Shown: positions 54,668 through 63,159 of the stretch, piece by piece
Numbering within the stretch: position 1 is the stretch's first letter
How the letters are laid out: each line of letters begins with the position of its first letter
Source: Microbacterium maritypicum MF109
GTDB taxonomy: Bacteria; Actinomycetota; Actinomycetes; Actinomycetales; Microbacteriaceae
NCBI RefSeq assembly: GCF_000455825.1
Contig: NZ_ATAO01000101.1
Span: 124,001-188,000, forward strand
Direction of reading: 5' to 3'
Length of the DNA stretch: 64,000 nt
Notes under the pieces: generated by a model
Databases searched by the model: none
What the model was told of the DNA's origin: nothing
What the model saw: only the letters and a program-made list of their open reading frames with translations
Position numbers and translations under genes: made by a program

Positions 54668-55954
54668 TCAACGCTCCGCGTCGCGACCCGGCGGCTCGAC
54701 CACGATGGGGTCACCGGGAGGCGCGTCGACCCGGACGGTATCCCCCGGCTCCGCGCCGGTCACCGGCGCGTCGGTGATGGTCAGATAGGGCGTCTGCCAC
54801 CTCGTGAACCGCGCCTCGAGCACCGACGAGCCGACGACCCCGCCGGAAGCCCCGTCGACGTCATCGATCCGCGCTTCGATCCCGGATTCCGCTGCCGCGT
54901 CGAGAGATGCGCACGCCGTCAGATCGACGGCGTCGACGACGAGGCACTTCTCGATCTCGCCCTCGTCCGAGAGACGGTCCCCGACCCACACCGGGGCCGT
55001 GCGGAAGTAGCCCACGATCTCGATCGTGAACGCGAACCCCTCATCCACCAGTTCCTCTGCCCGCGTGCGCTCGTCGCCCGCGAACTGCGAGGGCGCCGTG
55101 GAGGGCATCGACCAGTGCTGGAGCACGACCATCGGCTCCCCCGTCGTCGATACGAGCATCGTGGCGTTCACACCCCCCACGCCACGCGGGTCGCCGTCCG
55201 GGTCGTCGTCCGGCGCGGCGAGCGGCACGGGAAACGACACGCTCAGGCCGCGTCCGGTGTCGGCGACCGGCAGACAGTTCGACTGCGACTGTTCGCCCGC
55301 ATCGAGGATCACGCACACGATGCTGCCGTCGTCCTTGGTCGCGTACCACGCCAGGGCCTCCTCGTCCCGAGCGACAGCACGGAGCGAGCCGGGGTCGAAG
55401 TCGGCCGCGGCGAGCACCTCTCGGCGTTCCTGCTGCGCTGCCGTGAGCGGGATGCTCCCGTCTCGTGGCGCGAACACGACCCCACCGATGGCGGTACCGA
55501 GCGCCAGAAGCAGGACGGCGAGCGCCGACACGCCCCACCGATAGCGCCGAAGGGCACGGCGAACCGCGCCCCATGACCGTGGCGCATCCACCGGCTCAGA
55601 CTCAGGCGCAGGCTCAAGCTCAGGCACCGGCACCGGCACCGGCACCGGCACCGGCACCGGCACCGGCTCAGGCTCAGACTCAGGCGCAGGCTCAAGCTCA
55701 GGCTCAGGCTCAGGCTCAGGCGCATCCACCGGCTCAGGCGCATCCACCGGCTCAGACTCAGACAGAGGACGCTCCGGGCCGATGCTCACCGCGAGTGGCT
55801 CCGCAGGAGTCGGCGTGCTCGTCGACATCGCGGATCGTCGAGCGTCCTCGAGCTCACGCAACCGCCGGAGCTCGTCATCCGTCACCACACCGTCGCGGGC
55901 GTAGGCCCTGCGCCGGAGCGCGCGGAGCTCGTCGGCGTCAGCCTCCCCCTGCAC
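54668..55954 (-). CDS. Single-pass membrane protein with Pro-Val/Pro-Glu repeat linker
   Basis: 428 residues, no known family recognised. The N-terminus 'ELRALRRRAYARDGVVTDDELRRLRELE' matches the upstream paralogue. Then comes an acidic Pro-rich linker (~60-120) with PV and PE repeats, one helix ('WGVSALAVLLLALGTAIGGVVF', ~140-160) and a ~265-residue external domain with 'DGSIVCVILDAGEQSQSNC'. GTG 55954 is chosen over 55972: it has AGGGGGG upstream and its product aligns residue for residue with the paralogue start. It overlaps the paralogue end by 17 bases and is the last gene of the tsaB operon. Confidence 0.75.
   Translation of the reverse strand: MQGEADADELRALRRRAYARDGVVTDDELRRLRELEDARRSAMSTSTPTPAEPLAVSIGPERPLSESEPVDAPEPVDAPEPEPEPELEPAPESEPEPVPVPVPVPVPVPVPELEPAPESEPVDAPRSWGAVRRALRRYRWGVSALAVLLLALGTAIGGVVFAPRDGSIPLTAAQQERREVLAAADFDPGSLRAVARDEEALAWYATKDDGSIVCVILDAGEQSQSNCLPVADTGRGLSVSFPVPLAAPDDDPDGDPRGVGGVNATMLVSTTGEPMVVLQHWSMPSTAPSQFAGDERTRAEELVDEGFAFTIEIVGYFRTAPVWVGDRLSDEGEIEKCLVVDAVDLTACASLDAAAESGIEARIDDVDGASGGVVGSSVLEARFTRWQTPYLTITDAPVTGAEPGDTVRVDAPPGDPIVVEPPGRDAER
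55582..55770. repeat. Tandem hexamer repeats and a duplicated ~30-base block
   Basis: About seven GGCACC units (55623-55666) and several CTCAGG units encode the Pro-Val and Pro-Glu linker. A block reading CTCAGACTCAGGCGCAGGCT and onward occurs at 55595 and again at 55673, a sign of internal duplication. Confidence 0.85.
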
Positions 55955-57077
55955 GGCCAGCACCCCCCTCACGCCTGATCGTCAGAGAGGAGTTCCCGTT
56001 GCTCGCGGTCGGAAGCTCGAGGCGCACGAGCTCGCCGCTCGCATCGTCGAGCACGTTCAGCACCAGCGTGGCACCCTGCTCCTGCATCGTGAGTGCATCC
56101 GCGCAGACGCGCGGGAAGCGGTCGTCCGAGCCGTCGTAGATCAGGCAGGTCTGGAAGCCCTCGAGCTCCATCCCCGTCCACACCGGCACCTCTCCGTCGT
56201 AGCCGATGACCCAGAGCGAGTTGATCTCGAACCCCTGCCCGGCGATCCGCTTCGCCTTCTCCGCTTCCTCGGCGTTCTCGTAGATGACGCCGTTGGTGGT
56301 GCCGGGGCCGTACTCCGACGTGTGGACGGCGACGGCGGGCTCCCCGGAGGGGGCGAACATCAGCTGCACATTGAGCTCGCGTCTGATCTCGTCCTTCGAC
56401 TCCAGCGTGACCGCGCCGAAGAGCCCCGTCCTCTCGACCGTCTCGGTGCGCTCGCAGGTGGGCAGGGCCGACGGGGATGTCGCCACGAGCAGGCACGTGC
56501 TCTCTCCGTCGTCCTTGGTCGCCGCCCAGATGACGGCGCCCTGTTCCACCGCGAGGGCGCGCAGGGATCCCTGATCGTAGCGCCCACCCGCGATCAGGGC
56601 GCTCTGCCATTCCTGCTGCTGCGCACTCAGGGCGACCGAAGCGGTGCCGGATCTGCCGAAGAGCATCCAGCCGCACCCCACACCGACGATCAGCAGCACC
56701 GCGACGGCGATCGCGGCCGCCCGCCAGTGCACGCGCAGCAGTGGGAGGACGCGCGGGGCGATGTCGTGCGAGGCTGCGTCGGCCGACGCCCCCTCCGCAA
56801 CAGACGTCTCCGCATCCGACACCTCGGCGGCATGCGTGCCCTGGCGCTCGGTTCCGGCGTCCGGGAGATCGACCGGGGATCGTCCAGCCGCCTCCGACGC
56901 GGAGGAAGTCACGGCATCGACGGGTGACGCCTCGCCGCGCGGCGCGATCGGACGCGCGACCCGGCGCTCCTCCAGCTCGCGCAGTCTGACCGCGTCGGCG
57001 CCCGTGAGCGAGGAGTCCCGGGCATAGGCCCGCGCCTGCAGGGAGCGCAGTTCCTCGAGCTCCGCCCCGTCCAGCAC
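55938..57077 (-). CDS. Single-pass membrane protein, paralogue of the downstream gene
   Basis: 379 residues, no recognised family. 'LDGAELEELRSLQARAYARDS' and 'LRELEERR' open the cytoplasmic part, followed by an Ala/Ser/Asp-rich linker, one helix ('AAAIAVAVLLIVGVGCGWMLF', ~120-140) and an external domain sharing 'QQQEWQSALIAGGRYDQGSLRALAVEQGAVIWAATKDDG'-type sequence with its neighbour (there 'QQERREVLAAADFDPGSLRAVARDEEALAWYATKDDG'). External cysteines ('CLLVATSPSALPTC', 'CLIYD', 'VCADAL') may form disulfides. GTG 57077 follows the preceding stop by three bases. Confidence 0.77.
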   Translation of the reverse strand: MLDGAELEELRSLQARAYARDSSLTGADAVRLRELEERRVARPIAPRGEASPVDAVTSSASEAAGRSPVDLPDAGTERQGTHAAEVSDAETSVAEGASADAASHDIAPRVLPLLRVHWRAAAIAVAVLLIVGVGCGWMLFGRSGTASVALSAQQQEWQSALIAGGRYDQGSLRALAVEQGAVIWAATKDDGESTCLLVATSPSALPTCERTETVERTGLFGAVTLESKDEIRRELNVQLMFAPSGEPAVAVHTSEYGPGTTNGVIYENAEEAEKAKRIAGQGFEINSLWVIGYDGEVPVWTGMELEGFQTCLIYDGSDDRFPRVCADALTMQEQGATLVLNVLDDASGELVRLELPTASNGNSSLTIRREGGAGRAGGG

Positions 57078-57080
57078 CGG

Positions 57081-57566
57081 TCAGCCGAGTCTCTCGAACT
57101 GCATGCCAGCCCAGACCAGCCAGCCCAAGCTGTAGACCGTGGCGCAGAGACCGAGCACGAGCGCCCACCGCGCGATCGCCCGGCTCTCGACAGGGCGACG
57201 CAGCGACATGATCGCCGCGATCACCGAGACCACCGCGACGGGGATGCCCCAGCCGACGAAGAACGATGCCCCGAGAGCCACGATCGCGGCCAACAGCGCC
57301 CACGGAGCGAGACGGGTGTCGTCGATCGGCACGGATCCCGTCGACGGCTCCCACTCCGTGTCATCGGGCGCATCGATGTCCGGCCCGGTCGCGACGACCG
57401 GTTCGATGCCGACCGGCCCGGTCGGCATCTTGGTGTAGCCGTCACGGCGGGCGCCGGGCAGACGAGCGCTGCCGGCCGGATGCTCGACCTCGCCGCTGGG
57501 ACGTTCGATGCGCGCCGCCGGCGTCGTCGAGGGTGTCGCCTCGGGAGAGCCGGAAACGTCGCTCAT
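57081..57566 (-). CDS. Small membrane protein downstream of tsaD
   Basis: 161 residues. About 85 hydrophilic residues precede two or three hydrophobic helices ('[19 protein letters not shown]', '[16 protein letters not shown]', '[20 protein letters not shown]') resembling DUF4190-type proteins. Function unknown. ATG 57566 overlaps the tsaD stop by four bases, and the next gene begins three bases after its stop, so it sits inside one operon. Confidence 0.75.
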   Translation of the reverse strand: MSDVSGSPEATPSTTPAARIERPSGEVEHPAGSARLPGARRDGYTKMPTGPVGIEPVVATGPDIDAPDDTEWEPSTGSVPIDDTRLAPWALLAAIVALGASFFVGWGIPVAVVSVIAAIMSLRRPVESRAIARWALVLGLCATVYSLGWLVWAGMQFERLG

Positions 57567-58630
57567 GCCGACACCGCCTCCGCGATCTGGATCTCGGTCA
57601 CGGGAAGCGTCGAGTCCGCACCGAAGTCCAGGGTGGACGGACGGCGGCCGGACGAGATCAGCTCGGCGGCGAGCGCCGCGATCATCGCGCCGTTGTCGGT
57701 GCACAGGGACAGTGGCGGAATGCGCACCGTGACCCCCGCGGCTCCGGCCCGTTCCAGAGCGACCTCGCGCAGACGCCGGTTGGCGATCACGCCGCCTCCG
57801 AGCAGCAGCCGCGGCACACCGAGGTCGGCGCAGGCGGCCAGCGCCTTCGTGACCAGAACGTCCACCACTGCTTCCCGGAAGCTCGCAGCGACATCGGCGA
57901 CCGGGACCTCGACCCCCTCGGCTTCACAGCGCTCGACCCAGCGGGCCACCGCCGTCTTCAGCCCCGAGAACGAGAAGTCGTAGCGGTGCTTCGCCAGGTC
58001 GGAGGCACGGGACAGCCCGCGGGGGAACCGGATCGCGTTCGGGTCACCGTCGGCCGCTGCCCGGTCGATCTCCGGTCCGCCGGGATACGGCAGCGACAGC
58101 AGACGGGCGACCTTGTCGAACGCCTCTCCCGCCGCGTCGTCCATCGTCTCCCCCAGCAGCTCGACGTCGGTGGTGAGATCGCGCACATGCAGCAGCGAGG
58201 TGTGTCCACCGGACACGAGCAGCGCGACGGTCGGATACTCGAGCGGAGCGGAATCGGCGGTGAGGATGTCGGCGGCGATGTGCCCGACCAGATGGTTCAC
58301 CGCGTACAGGGGCTTGTCGAGCGAGACCGCCAGGCCCTTCGCCGCGCCGACGCCGACCATCAGGGCCCCGGCGAGCCCAGGGCCGCTCGTGACGGCGACC
58401 GCGTCGAGGTCGTCCAGGCGCACATCGGCCTCGGCGAGTGCCGCATCGATCGCCGGCTGCAGCGCCTCGAGGTGCGCTCGGGCGGCGACCTCGGGCACGA
58501 CGCCGCCGTATCGCGCGTGCTCGTCCATGCTCGAGGCGATGGTGTTCGAGAGCAGGGTACGTCCGCGTACGATGCCGATGCCCGTCTCGTCGCAGCTCGT
58601 CTCGATGCCGAGGACCAGCGGTTCGCTCAT
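57563..58630 (-). CDS. tsaD: tRNA N6-adenosine threonylcarbamoyltransferase TsaD
   Basis: 355 residues, Kae1/TsaD ASKHA fold. '[15 protein letters not shown]' opens the nucleotide site, '[16 protein letters not shown]' follows, the metal-binding HxxxH is 'HLVGH' (His113, His117), and '[10 protein letters not shown]' and '[16 protein letters not shown]' complete it. With TsaB it transfers the threonylcarbamoyl group to A37 of ANN-decoding tRNAs (t6A). The partner tsaB is two genes upstream in the same operon. Confidence 0.96.
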   Translation of the reverse strand: MSEPLVLGIETSCDETGIGIVRGRTLLSNTIASSMDEHARYGGVVPEVAARAHLEALQPAIDAALAEADVRLDDLDAVAVTSGPGLAGALMVGVGAAKGLAVSLDKPLYAVNHLVGHIAADILTADSAPLEYPTVALLVSGGHTSLLHVRDLTTDVELLGETMDDAAGEAFDKVARLLSLPYPGGPEIDRAAADGDPNAIRFPRGLSRASDLAKHRYDFSFSGLKTAVARWVERCEAEGVEVPVADVAASFREAVVDVLVTKALAACADLGVPRLLLGGGVIANRRLREVALERAGAAGVTVRIPPLSLCTDNGAMIAALAAELISSGRRPSTLDFGADSTLPVTEIQIAEAVSA

Positions 58631-59115
58631 GACTTCGCCTCCTCGGCCGTGGCGCCCGGCACCGGGTGACCTGGCAGTTCTCGACGCATCACGATCGCAT
58701 CGACGTCGTCGGGCTGATAGTAATGCGGGCGGCGGGCGATCTCTTCGAAACCCTCGGCCAGGTAGAGCCCCTCGGCAGAGGGGTTGTCGGCCCTCACCTC
58801 GAGGAAGATCTCGCGCGCACCACGCTCCGAGGCCGCCGCGAGCAGCGCACGCAGCAGCGTCCTGCCCCGCCCCTGGCCGCGGTACTCGGCGAGCAACGCG
58901 ATGGTCTGGACGTCGGCGTCGGCGCTTCCCTGCAGGGCGCGCACCCCGCCGTACCCGACCACCGCCCCCTCATGCTCGTCGACCAGGTACCGTCCGTGCG
59001 GGCTCGCCAGCTCGGCGGCCATGGTCTCCGAGCTCCAGGCGTCCGACGGGAACGACCGGTTCTCGATCGCCATGATCGCGTCGAGGTCTTCGACAGTGGC
59101 GTTGCGAAGCGTCAT
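58627..59115 (-). CDS. rimI: Ribosomal-protein-S18-alanine N-acetyltransferase RimI-like
   Basis: 162 residues, GNAT fold. '[22 protein letters not shown]', '[24 protein letters not shown]' (acetyl-CoA site) and '[28 protein letters not shown]' are RimI landmarks. It acetylates N-terminal Ala of a ribosomal protein in E. coli; substrates in actinobacteria are less clear. Location between tsaB and tsaD with four-base overlaps on both sides is the usual arrangement. Confidence 0.92.
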   Translation of the reverse strand: MTLRNATVEDLDAIMAIENRSFPSDAWSSETMAAELASPHGRYLVDEHEGAVVGYGGVRALQGSADADVQTIALLAEYRGQGRGRTLLRALLAAASERGAREIFLEVRADNPSAEGLYLAEGFEEIARRPHYYQPDDVDAIVMRRELPGHPVPGATAEEAKS

Positions 59116-59735
59116 GTGCCCACCTTCTTCGGGGCGCCGGGGAGCGTGACGTCGGGGTGACGCATGTAGAGAGGCTCGTCGCCGGCGAGGGCGCGACCGG
59201 CCGCGAGCGCGCGTGCGCCGACCCGCGCCAGATCCGTCCCGGAGAGCGTCGCCACATCGATACGTCGGATGCCGTCGAGGTACGCGTCGGCCTCTGTGGC
59301 CCGCACGAGCACGGTGTCGGAGACGATCACCGGGATGCCGTCGTCGTCGAGGCCGTGGAACACGGTGATGGCGACCTCGCGGCGGCGGGCGTCCGTCACG
59401 ATCGCGAACGGTACGGTCGCGGCGTCGGCCTCGAGAGCAGTGAGTGCTGCCGCGAGATGGCTGGGGACGGGGATCACCGGCAGTCCGCGCCCGAGGGCGA
59501 AGGTGCGCGCTGCGGCGATGCCGATGCGCAGCCCGGTGAAGGGACCGGGTCCCATGCCCGCGACCACGTGGGTGATCTGGGCATCGCCCGCCTCGTGGAG
59601 AGCACGGACGAGGAGGTCGCCGATGACCTCGGCATGGCCGAGCGGGTCGACGGCACCGGCTTCGGCGCGGCGCGTCCCGTCGGCATCGATGAGGGCGACA
59701 GCCGTGCCCAGGGAAGTATCGACGGCAAGGATCAC
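59112..59735 (-). CDS. tsaB: tRNA threonylcarbamoyladenosine biosynthesis protein TsaB
   Basis: 207 residues. 'ILAVDTSLGTAVALID' and 'VAGMGPGPFTGLRIGIAAARTFALG' are the diagnostic TsaB motifs. It dimerises with TsaD as a non-catalytic partner in t6A synthesis. GTG 59735 lies six bases after TAATCT, indicating a leaderless message that heads a six-gene coupled operon down to 54668. No tsaE gene lies upstream; flagellar genes do. Confidence 0.93.
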   Translation of the reverse strand: MILAVDTSLGTAVALIDADGTRRAEAGAVDPLGHAEVIGDLLVRALHEAGDAQITHVVAGMGPGPFTGLRIGIAAARTFALGRGLPVIPVPSHLAAALTALEADAATVPFAIVTDARRREVAITVFHGLDDDGIPVIVSDTVLVRATEADAYLDGIRRIDVATLSGTDLARVGARALAAGRALAGDEPLYMRHPDVTLPGAPKKVGT

Positions 59736-59741
59736 GACTCC

Positions 59742-59747
59742 AGATTA
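59742..59747 (-). promoter_or_regulatory. -10 box of the tsaB operon, leaderless type
   Basis: TAATCT on the minus strand, six bases before the GTG at 59735. Confidence 0.5.
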
Positions 59748-59794
59748 GCCGCCGCCGCCTGAGGAGAGCGGCCGACGGGAGCCCAGGTCCGGGG

Positions 59795-60166
59795 TCAGCC
59801 GAGCGGGGCGCGCAGCGGGTAGTCCTGATCCTCGAGGATCACCTGCGATGCGGCTCCCGTCGTCCGGTTGACGATCACCGGGGCGAGGAGATTCACGCTC
59901 ACCCCCTCAGCGGACGGATGGGCGACCACGAGGATCAGCGCGTCATCCGGCGATCCCAGCGCAAGCCCCTCCGCCTGCTCGTCGGTCAGGGTCGGCGCGT
60001 ACTCGCTCAGGACGCTCCGGGGATCGACGAGGTAGAGGCGCAAGGCGGAGTCGTCGACGGCGCGCATCGAGAAGAGCCCGTCGGATCCGTCGACGGGTGC
60101 GAGCGCGAAGTCGACGTGGGGGGCGAGTCCCGGCGGCGGGGCGAGGAAGGTCAGTGCGGCGGTCAT
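59795..60166 (-). CDS. fliW: Flagellar assembly factor FliW
   Basis: 123 residues. 'LYLVDPRSVLSEYAPTLTDEQ' and 'LVVAHPSAEGVSVNLLAPVIVNRTTGAASQVILEDQDYPLR' match the FliW core and its C-terminal block. FliW binds flagellin and antagonises CsrA in Bacillus. No csrA follows; the tsaB operon does. The ATG overlaps the flgL stop by four bases, so it ends the flgN-flgK-flgL-fliW operon. Confidence 0.9.
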   Translation of the reverse strand: MTAALTFLAPPPGLAPHVDFALAPVDGSDGLFSMRAVDDSALRLYLVDPRSVLSEYAPTLTDEQAEGLALGSPDDALILVVAHPSAEGVSVNLLAPVIVNRTTGAASQVILEDQDYPLRAPLG

Positions 60167-61044
60167 CGGAGGAAGTCCATGAGCGAGGGCTGGAGGACGC
60201 GCGCATTCACGGCGAGCGCCGAGCGGTACACGAGCTCCTGTGCCTGCAGGCGCACGAGCACCTCGATCGAATCGACGTCCTCCACCGCCGTCCTGCGGGA
60301 CTCGAGGGACACGGAATTCTGCACTGCCGCCTCCTTGGCGCGTTCGATCTGAGCCTGCCTGGTGCCCACGGAGCCCTGCACCGCGAGCATGGCCGTACGG
60401 CGACCGTCGATCTCGCCGAGCCGGGGACCGACGTTCGTGCCGGATCGGAGGTCGGCGACGATCTTGTCGACGAGGGCGAAGACCGAGTCGTCTCCGGTGC
60501 CGTACACGGCGGCGCCGTCGGTGTCGACGCGGACGGATGCCGCGTCCGACACCCGTCGGGTGACCTCGGCTCCGGGCACCCCGCTGTGGCTGTAATCGGC
60601 AGCGAAGGCCGCGGTGTCGGAGGTACCGGCGAACACGGAGCGTCCGAGCAGCCGGGTGTTGGCCTGGGAGAGGAGCTCTTTGCGGATGCCCTCGAGCTCG
60701 ACGGCGAGGGCCTCCTTGGCGGTGGCGTCGAGCGCACCGTCGTTCGCTCCCTGGGCGGTGAGGTCGCGGACGCGCCCCAGCAGGGCCGTGCTCGCGGTGA
60801 TGGCCGTGTCGGCGGCGGTGACCCAGGCCAGGCCGTCGTCGATGTTGCGGGCATACTGCTCGGTGCGCCGCTGTTCGGCATGCAGTGCGAGTGCGGCTGC
60901 CGCGGCTGCCGGATCGTCGGATGGGGCGGCGAACGCGCGCTGGGACGTCGCCTGCTCCTGCAGACGCGCCAGCTCGGAGAGGTTGGACTGCAGCTGGCGC
61001 ATGGCCGTCTGCGTCATCGCGGATGACGTCACTCGAGAGATCAC
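60163..61044 (-). CDS. flgL: Flagellar hook-associated protein FlgL (HAP3)
   Basis: 293 residues. The flagellin-like N-terminal coiled coil 'MTQTAMRQLQSNLSELARLQEQATS' and C-terminal 'IEVLVRLQAQELVYRSALAVNARVLQPSLMDFL' are typical. It forms the junction between hook and filament and is exported by the flagellar type III system. Start GTG 61044 has AAGGAG seven or eight bases upstream, giving 'VISRVTSSAMTQTAM', the normal FlgL opening. It follows flgK by 13 bases. Confidence 0.93.
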   Translation of the reverse strand: MISRVTSSAMTQTAMRQLQSNLSELARLQEQATSQRAFAAPSDDPAAAAAALALHAEQRRTEQYARNIDDGLAWVTAADTAITASTALLGRVRDLTAQGANDGALDATAKEALAVELEGIRKELLSQANTRLLGRSVFAGTSDTAAFAADYSHSGVPGAEVTRRVSDAASVRVDTDGAAVYGTGDDSVFALVDKIVADLRSGTNVGPRLGEIDGRRTAMLAVQGSVGTRQAQIERAKEAAVQNSVSLESRRTAVEDVDSIEVLVRLQAQELVYRSALAVNARVLQPSLMDFLR

Positions 61045-61057
61045 GGTGCTCCTTCGC

Positions 61058-62467
61058 TCAGCGTCCGACGAGACCCGTGCGGTTGATGAGCACGTCGAGC
61101 GCCTCATCCACCGCGGTCATCACGCGGGCTGCGGCCTGGTAGGCGGTCTGGTAGGTGAGCAGGCTGATCGTCTCCTCGTCGCCGTCGACAGCCGCGACCG
61201 ACTGCTGTGCGCCGACCGCGGCGACCGCAGCGGAATCGGAGAGCTTGGCGCGCTGCACGTCGGCGGCCGTCGCGACGCCGAACCGGGTGACCTGATCGGA
61301 CCAGATCGCATCGGGAGAGCCGGCCCGCCGGCCGATCTGGGAGATCAGGTCGGCGTTCGTCGCGTCCAACGCCCCCGACCCCGGGGCGGCGAGCGCCAGT
61401 TCGGAGGCGGATCCGACCGCGACCTTCAGACCGAGCGCTGCGGATCCGGTGGCGGGGAGCGTGAAGAAGTCGCCGCCGGCCTGGCCCGTGGAGGTGACGC
61501 CCGCCCGGTGCTGCGCGTTCATCGCGTCGGCGAGGGCCGTCGCCACCGTGTCGTAGGTCGCCGCGAGTCCGGCGAGCATGCCGCCGTCGGCCGCGGGTGC
61601 CAGAACCGAGAGCGAGGCGCCGAGCTCGCCGCCGTCGATCGACACGGGGAGATCGGGCGCGGACGCCCAGGAAAGGCTGAAGCGCTGACCGGAGTCGATC
61701 GAGGCCGGGCCCGTCAACACGAGATGGCGGGCGTCGGAACCCGAGACCAGTGCGTTGCCACCGAGGCGGACCGTCATCGTGCCGTCGGCCTCGATCGTCG
61801 CCGCCGCCCCGGACATCCTCGCCACGTTCTGCGCGAGGACGCTGCGTTGATCCATCAGCTCGTTCGCCGAGCGACCGGAGGCGAGCGCGTCGCGGATCTC
61901 GTCGTTGAGCACCGCGATCTGGTCGGCGGTCGCGTTCACCTGCGAGACCGTGCGATCGGCGGAGTCGCGGGCGTTGCTCCATTGCGTGGCGACGTTGCGA
62001 TACCCGCCGGCGATGTGCGAGGCGAGCTCCTTCGCCGATTCGAGGATGCTCGACGCCGCCGCACCCGAATCCGGGGTGTTCGCGAGATCCTGCCAGCCCG
62101 ACCAGAACTTCGACAGCCGCGCCGCGAGTCCGTTCGCGGTCGGCTCGGCCAGCGACGCCTCGATCGTGGTCGCGGCCACGGCCCGGGTGGACCAGTACCC
62201 CGAGGCACCGAGGGCGTCACGCACCCTGGCGTCGAGAAGAGCGTCACCCAGTCGCGCCACCCCGTCGATGGACACGCCGTGCCCCGGGAGGGCGCCGACG
62301 CTGAAACGGCCGGTCTGCGCGATCGCGGCGACCGCGGAGGTCGTCACGCGCTGGCGCGTGTATCCCTCGGTCTTCTGGTTGGCGATGTTCTGCCCGACCA
62401 CGTCCATGCCGCGCCGGGCGGCGGCCAATCCGCTGGCCGCCGTGTTCAGTCCACTGAAGGTCGACAT
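61058..62467 (-). CDS. flgK: Flagellar hook-associated protein FlgK (HAP1)
   Basis: 469 residues. N-terminus 'FSGLNTAASGLAAARRGMDVVGQNIANQKTEGYTRQRV' contains the flagellar rod-hook motif 'NIAN..TEGYTRQ', and the C-terminus 'ETISLLTYQTAYQAAARVMTAVDEALDVLINRTG' is the conserved export and coiled-coil end. It joins hook to FlgL. ATG 62467 follows a GAGGGG box. Gap of 13 bases to flgN upstream. Confidence 0.94.
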   Translation of the reverse strand: MSTFSGLNTAASGLAAARRGMDVVGQNIANQKTEGYTRQRVTTSAVAAIAQTGRFSVGALPGHGVSIDGVARLGDALLDARVRDALGASGYWSTRAVAATTIEASLAEPTANGLAARLSKFWSGWQDLANTPDSGAAASSILESAKELASHIAGGYRNVATQWSNARDSADRTVSQVNATADQIAVLNDEIRDALASGRSANELMDQRSVLAQNVARMSGAAATIEADGTMTVRLGGNALVSGSDARHLVLTGPASIDSGQRFSLSWASAPDLPVSIDGGELGASLSVLAPAADGGMLAGLAATYDTVATALADAMNAQHRAGVTSTGQAGGDFFTLPATGSAALGLKVAVGSASELALAAPGSGALDATNADLISQIGRRAGSPDAIWSDQVTRFGVATAADVQRAKLSDSAAVAAVGAQQSVAAVDGDEETISLLTYQTAYQAAARVMTAVDEALDVLINRTGLVGR

Positions 62468-62480
62468 GATCCCCTCTCGG

Positions 62481-62963
62481 TCACATCTCGGTGTCGATGA
62501 TGCGCGCAGCGTCGTCGCGTGCGCGGTCACCCTTGGTCGTGTACTCGCCGGTGTCGTGTCCGAGTGCGGCGATGGTCTCCTGCGTCGCGCGGAGCACGCC
62601 GCTGAGCTGCTCGGCGTTGGCGTCGCGCATCTGCTCGACCTCGGCGGCGAGCTTCGTGAGCGCGCGCAGGTGGTCGGCGAAGACCTCCTGCCATGCGCCT
62701 TCGGGGGCGTGCGCGATCAGTTCGCGGATGGTCGTCGCGTCGGGAGCTCCCCACTCCTCGGCGACGGTCGCGACCTCGACGGTGCGGGCGAGCCCCGCGC
62801 CACGCAGCCTGTCGAGTACCTGATCGATCTCGCGCGCGGCAAACTGGATCCATTGGGATCTTCCGGCGGCGAGCAGCAACTGCTGCTCATCGAGTTTGAA
62901 GAGCAGCATCTCGAGCAGTTCGCGCTCGCGCCACAGCTGTATCGATAGTTCGTTGGCTCCCAT
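62481..62963 (-). CDS. flgN: FlgN-family flagellar export chaperone
   Basis: 160 residues, almost entirely helical. 'LWRERELLEMLLFKLDEQQLLLAAGRSQWI' is the actinobacterial FlgN-type opening, followed by charged amphipathic helices. FlgN escorts FlgK and FlgL to the export gate, in keeping with its place directly before them. Start ATG 62963 follows AAGGGG. The promoter 50 bases upstream is of sigma-28 type. Confidence 0.82.
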   Translation of the reverse strand: MGANELSIQLWRERELLEMLLFKLDEQQLLLAAGRSQWIQFAAREIDQVLDRLRGAGLARTVEVATVAEEWGAPDATTIRELIAHAPEGAWQEVFADHLRALTKLAAEVEQMRDANAEQLSGVLRATQETIAALGHDTGEYTTKGDRARDDAARIIDTEM

Positions 62964-63014
62964 GATCCCCTTTTCCCCAGTGATCGCCCCGCCTGACAAC
63001 GCGGCCAAAGGTCA

Positions 63015-63041
63015 CTATCGGCCAGCGCTCGCCTAACGTTA
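63015..63041 (-). promoter_or_regulatory. Sigma-28 (FliA)-type promoter of flgN-flgK-flgL-fliW
   Basis: On the minus strand TAAC (63041-63038), a 15-base spacer and GCCGATAG (63022-63015), differing from TAAA-N15-GCCGATAA only at the last base of each box. Confidence 0.75.
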
Positions 63042-63159
63042 CTATGTGGAACGGCGATGGACAGTTCTCCCCATGTACAGATCACGAGAAGTGTGATATG
63101 TGCATCTGTTCATCTCCTCGGAACTTCCGGAGTGCATCCAGAGAGGTGGATCATCCCCC

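Noticed and set aside
55582..55770. Short repeats as a possible CRISPR array
   Set aside because: Six-base units without spacers of constant length; they encode a continuous Pro-rich linker.
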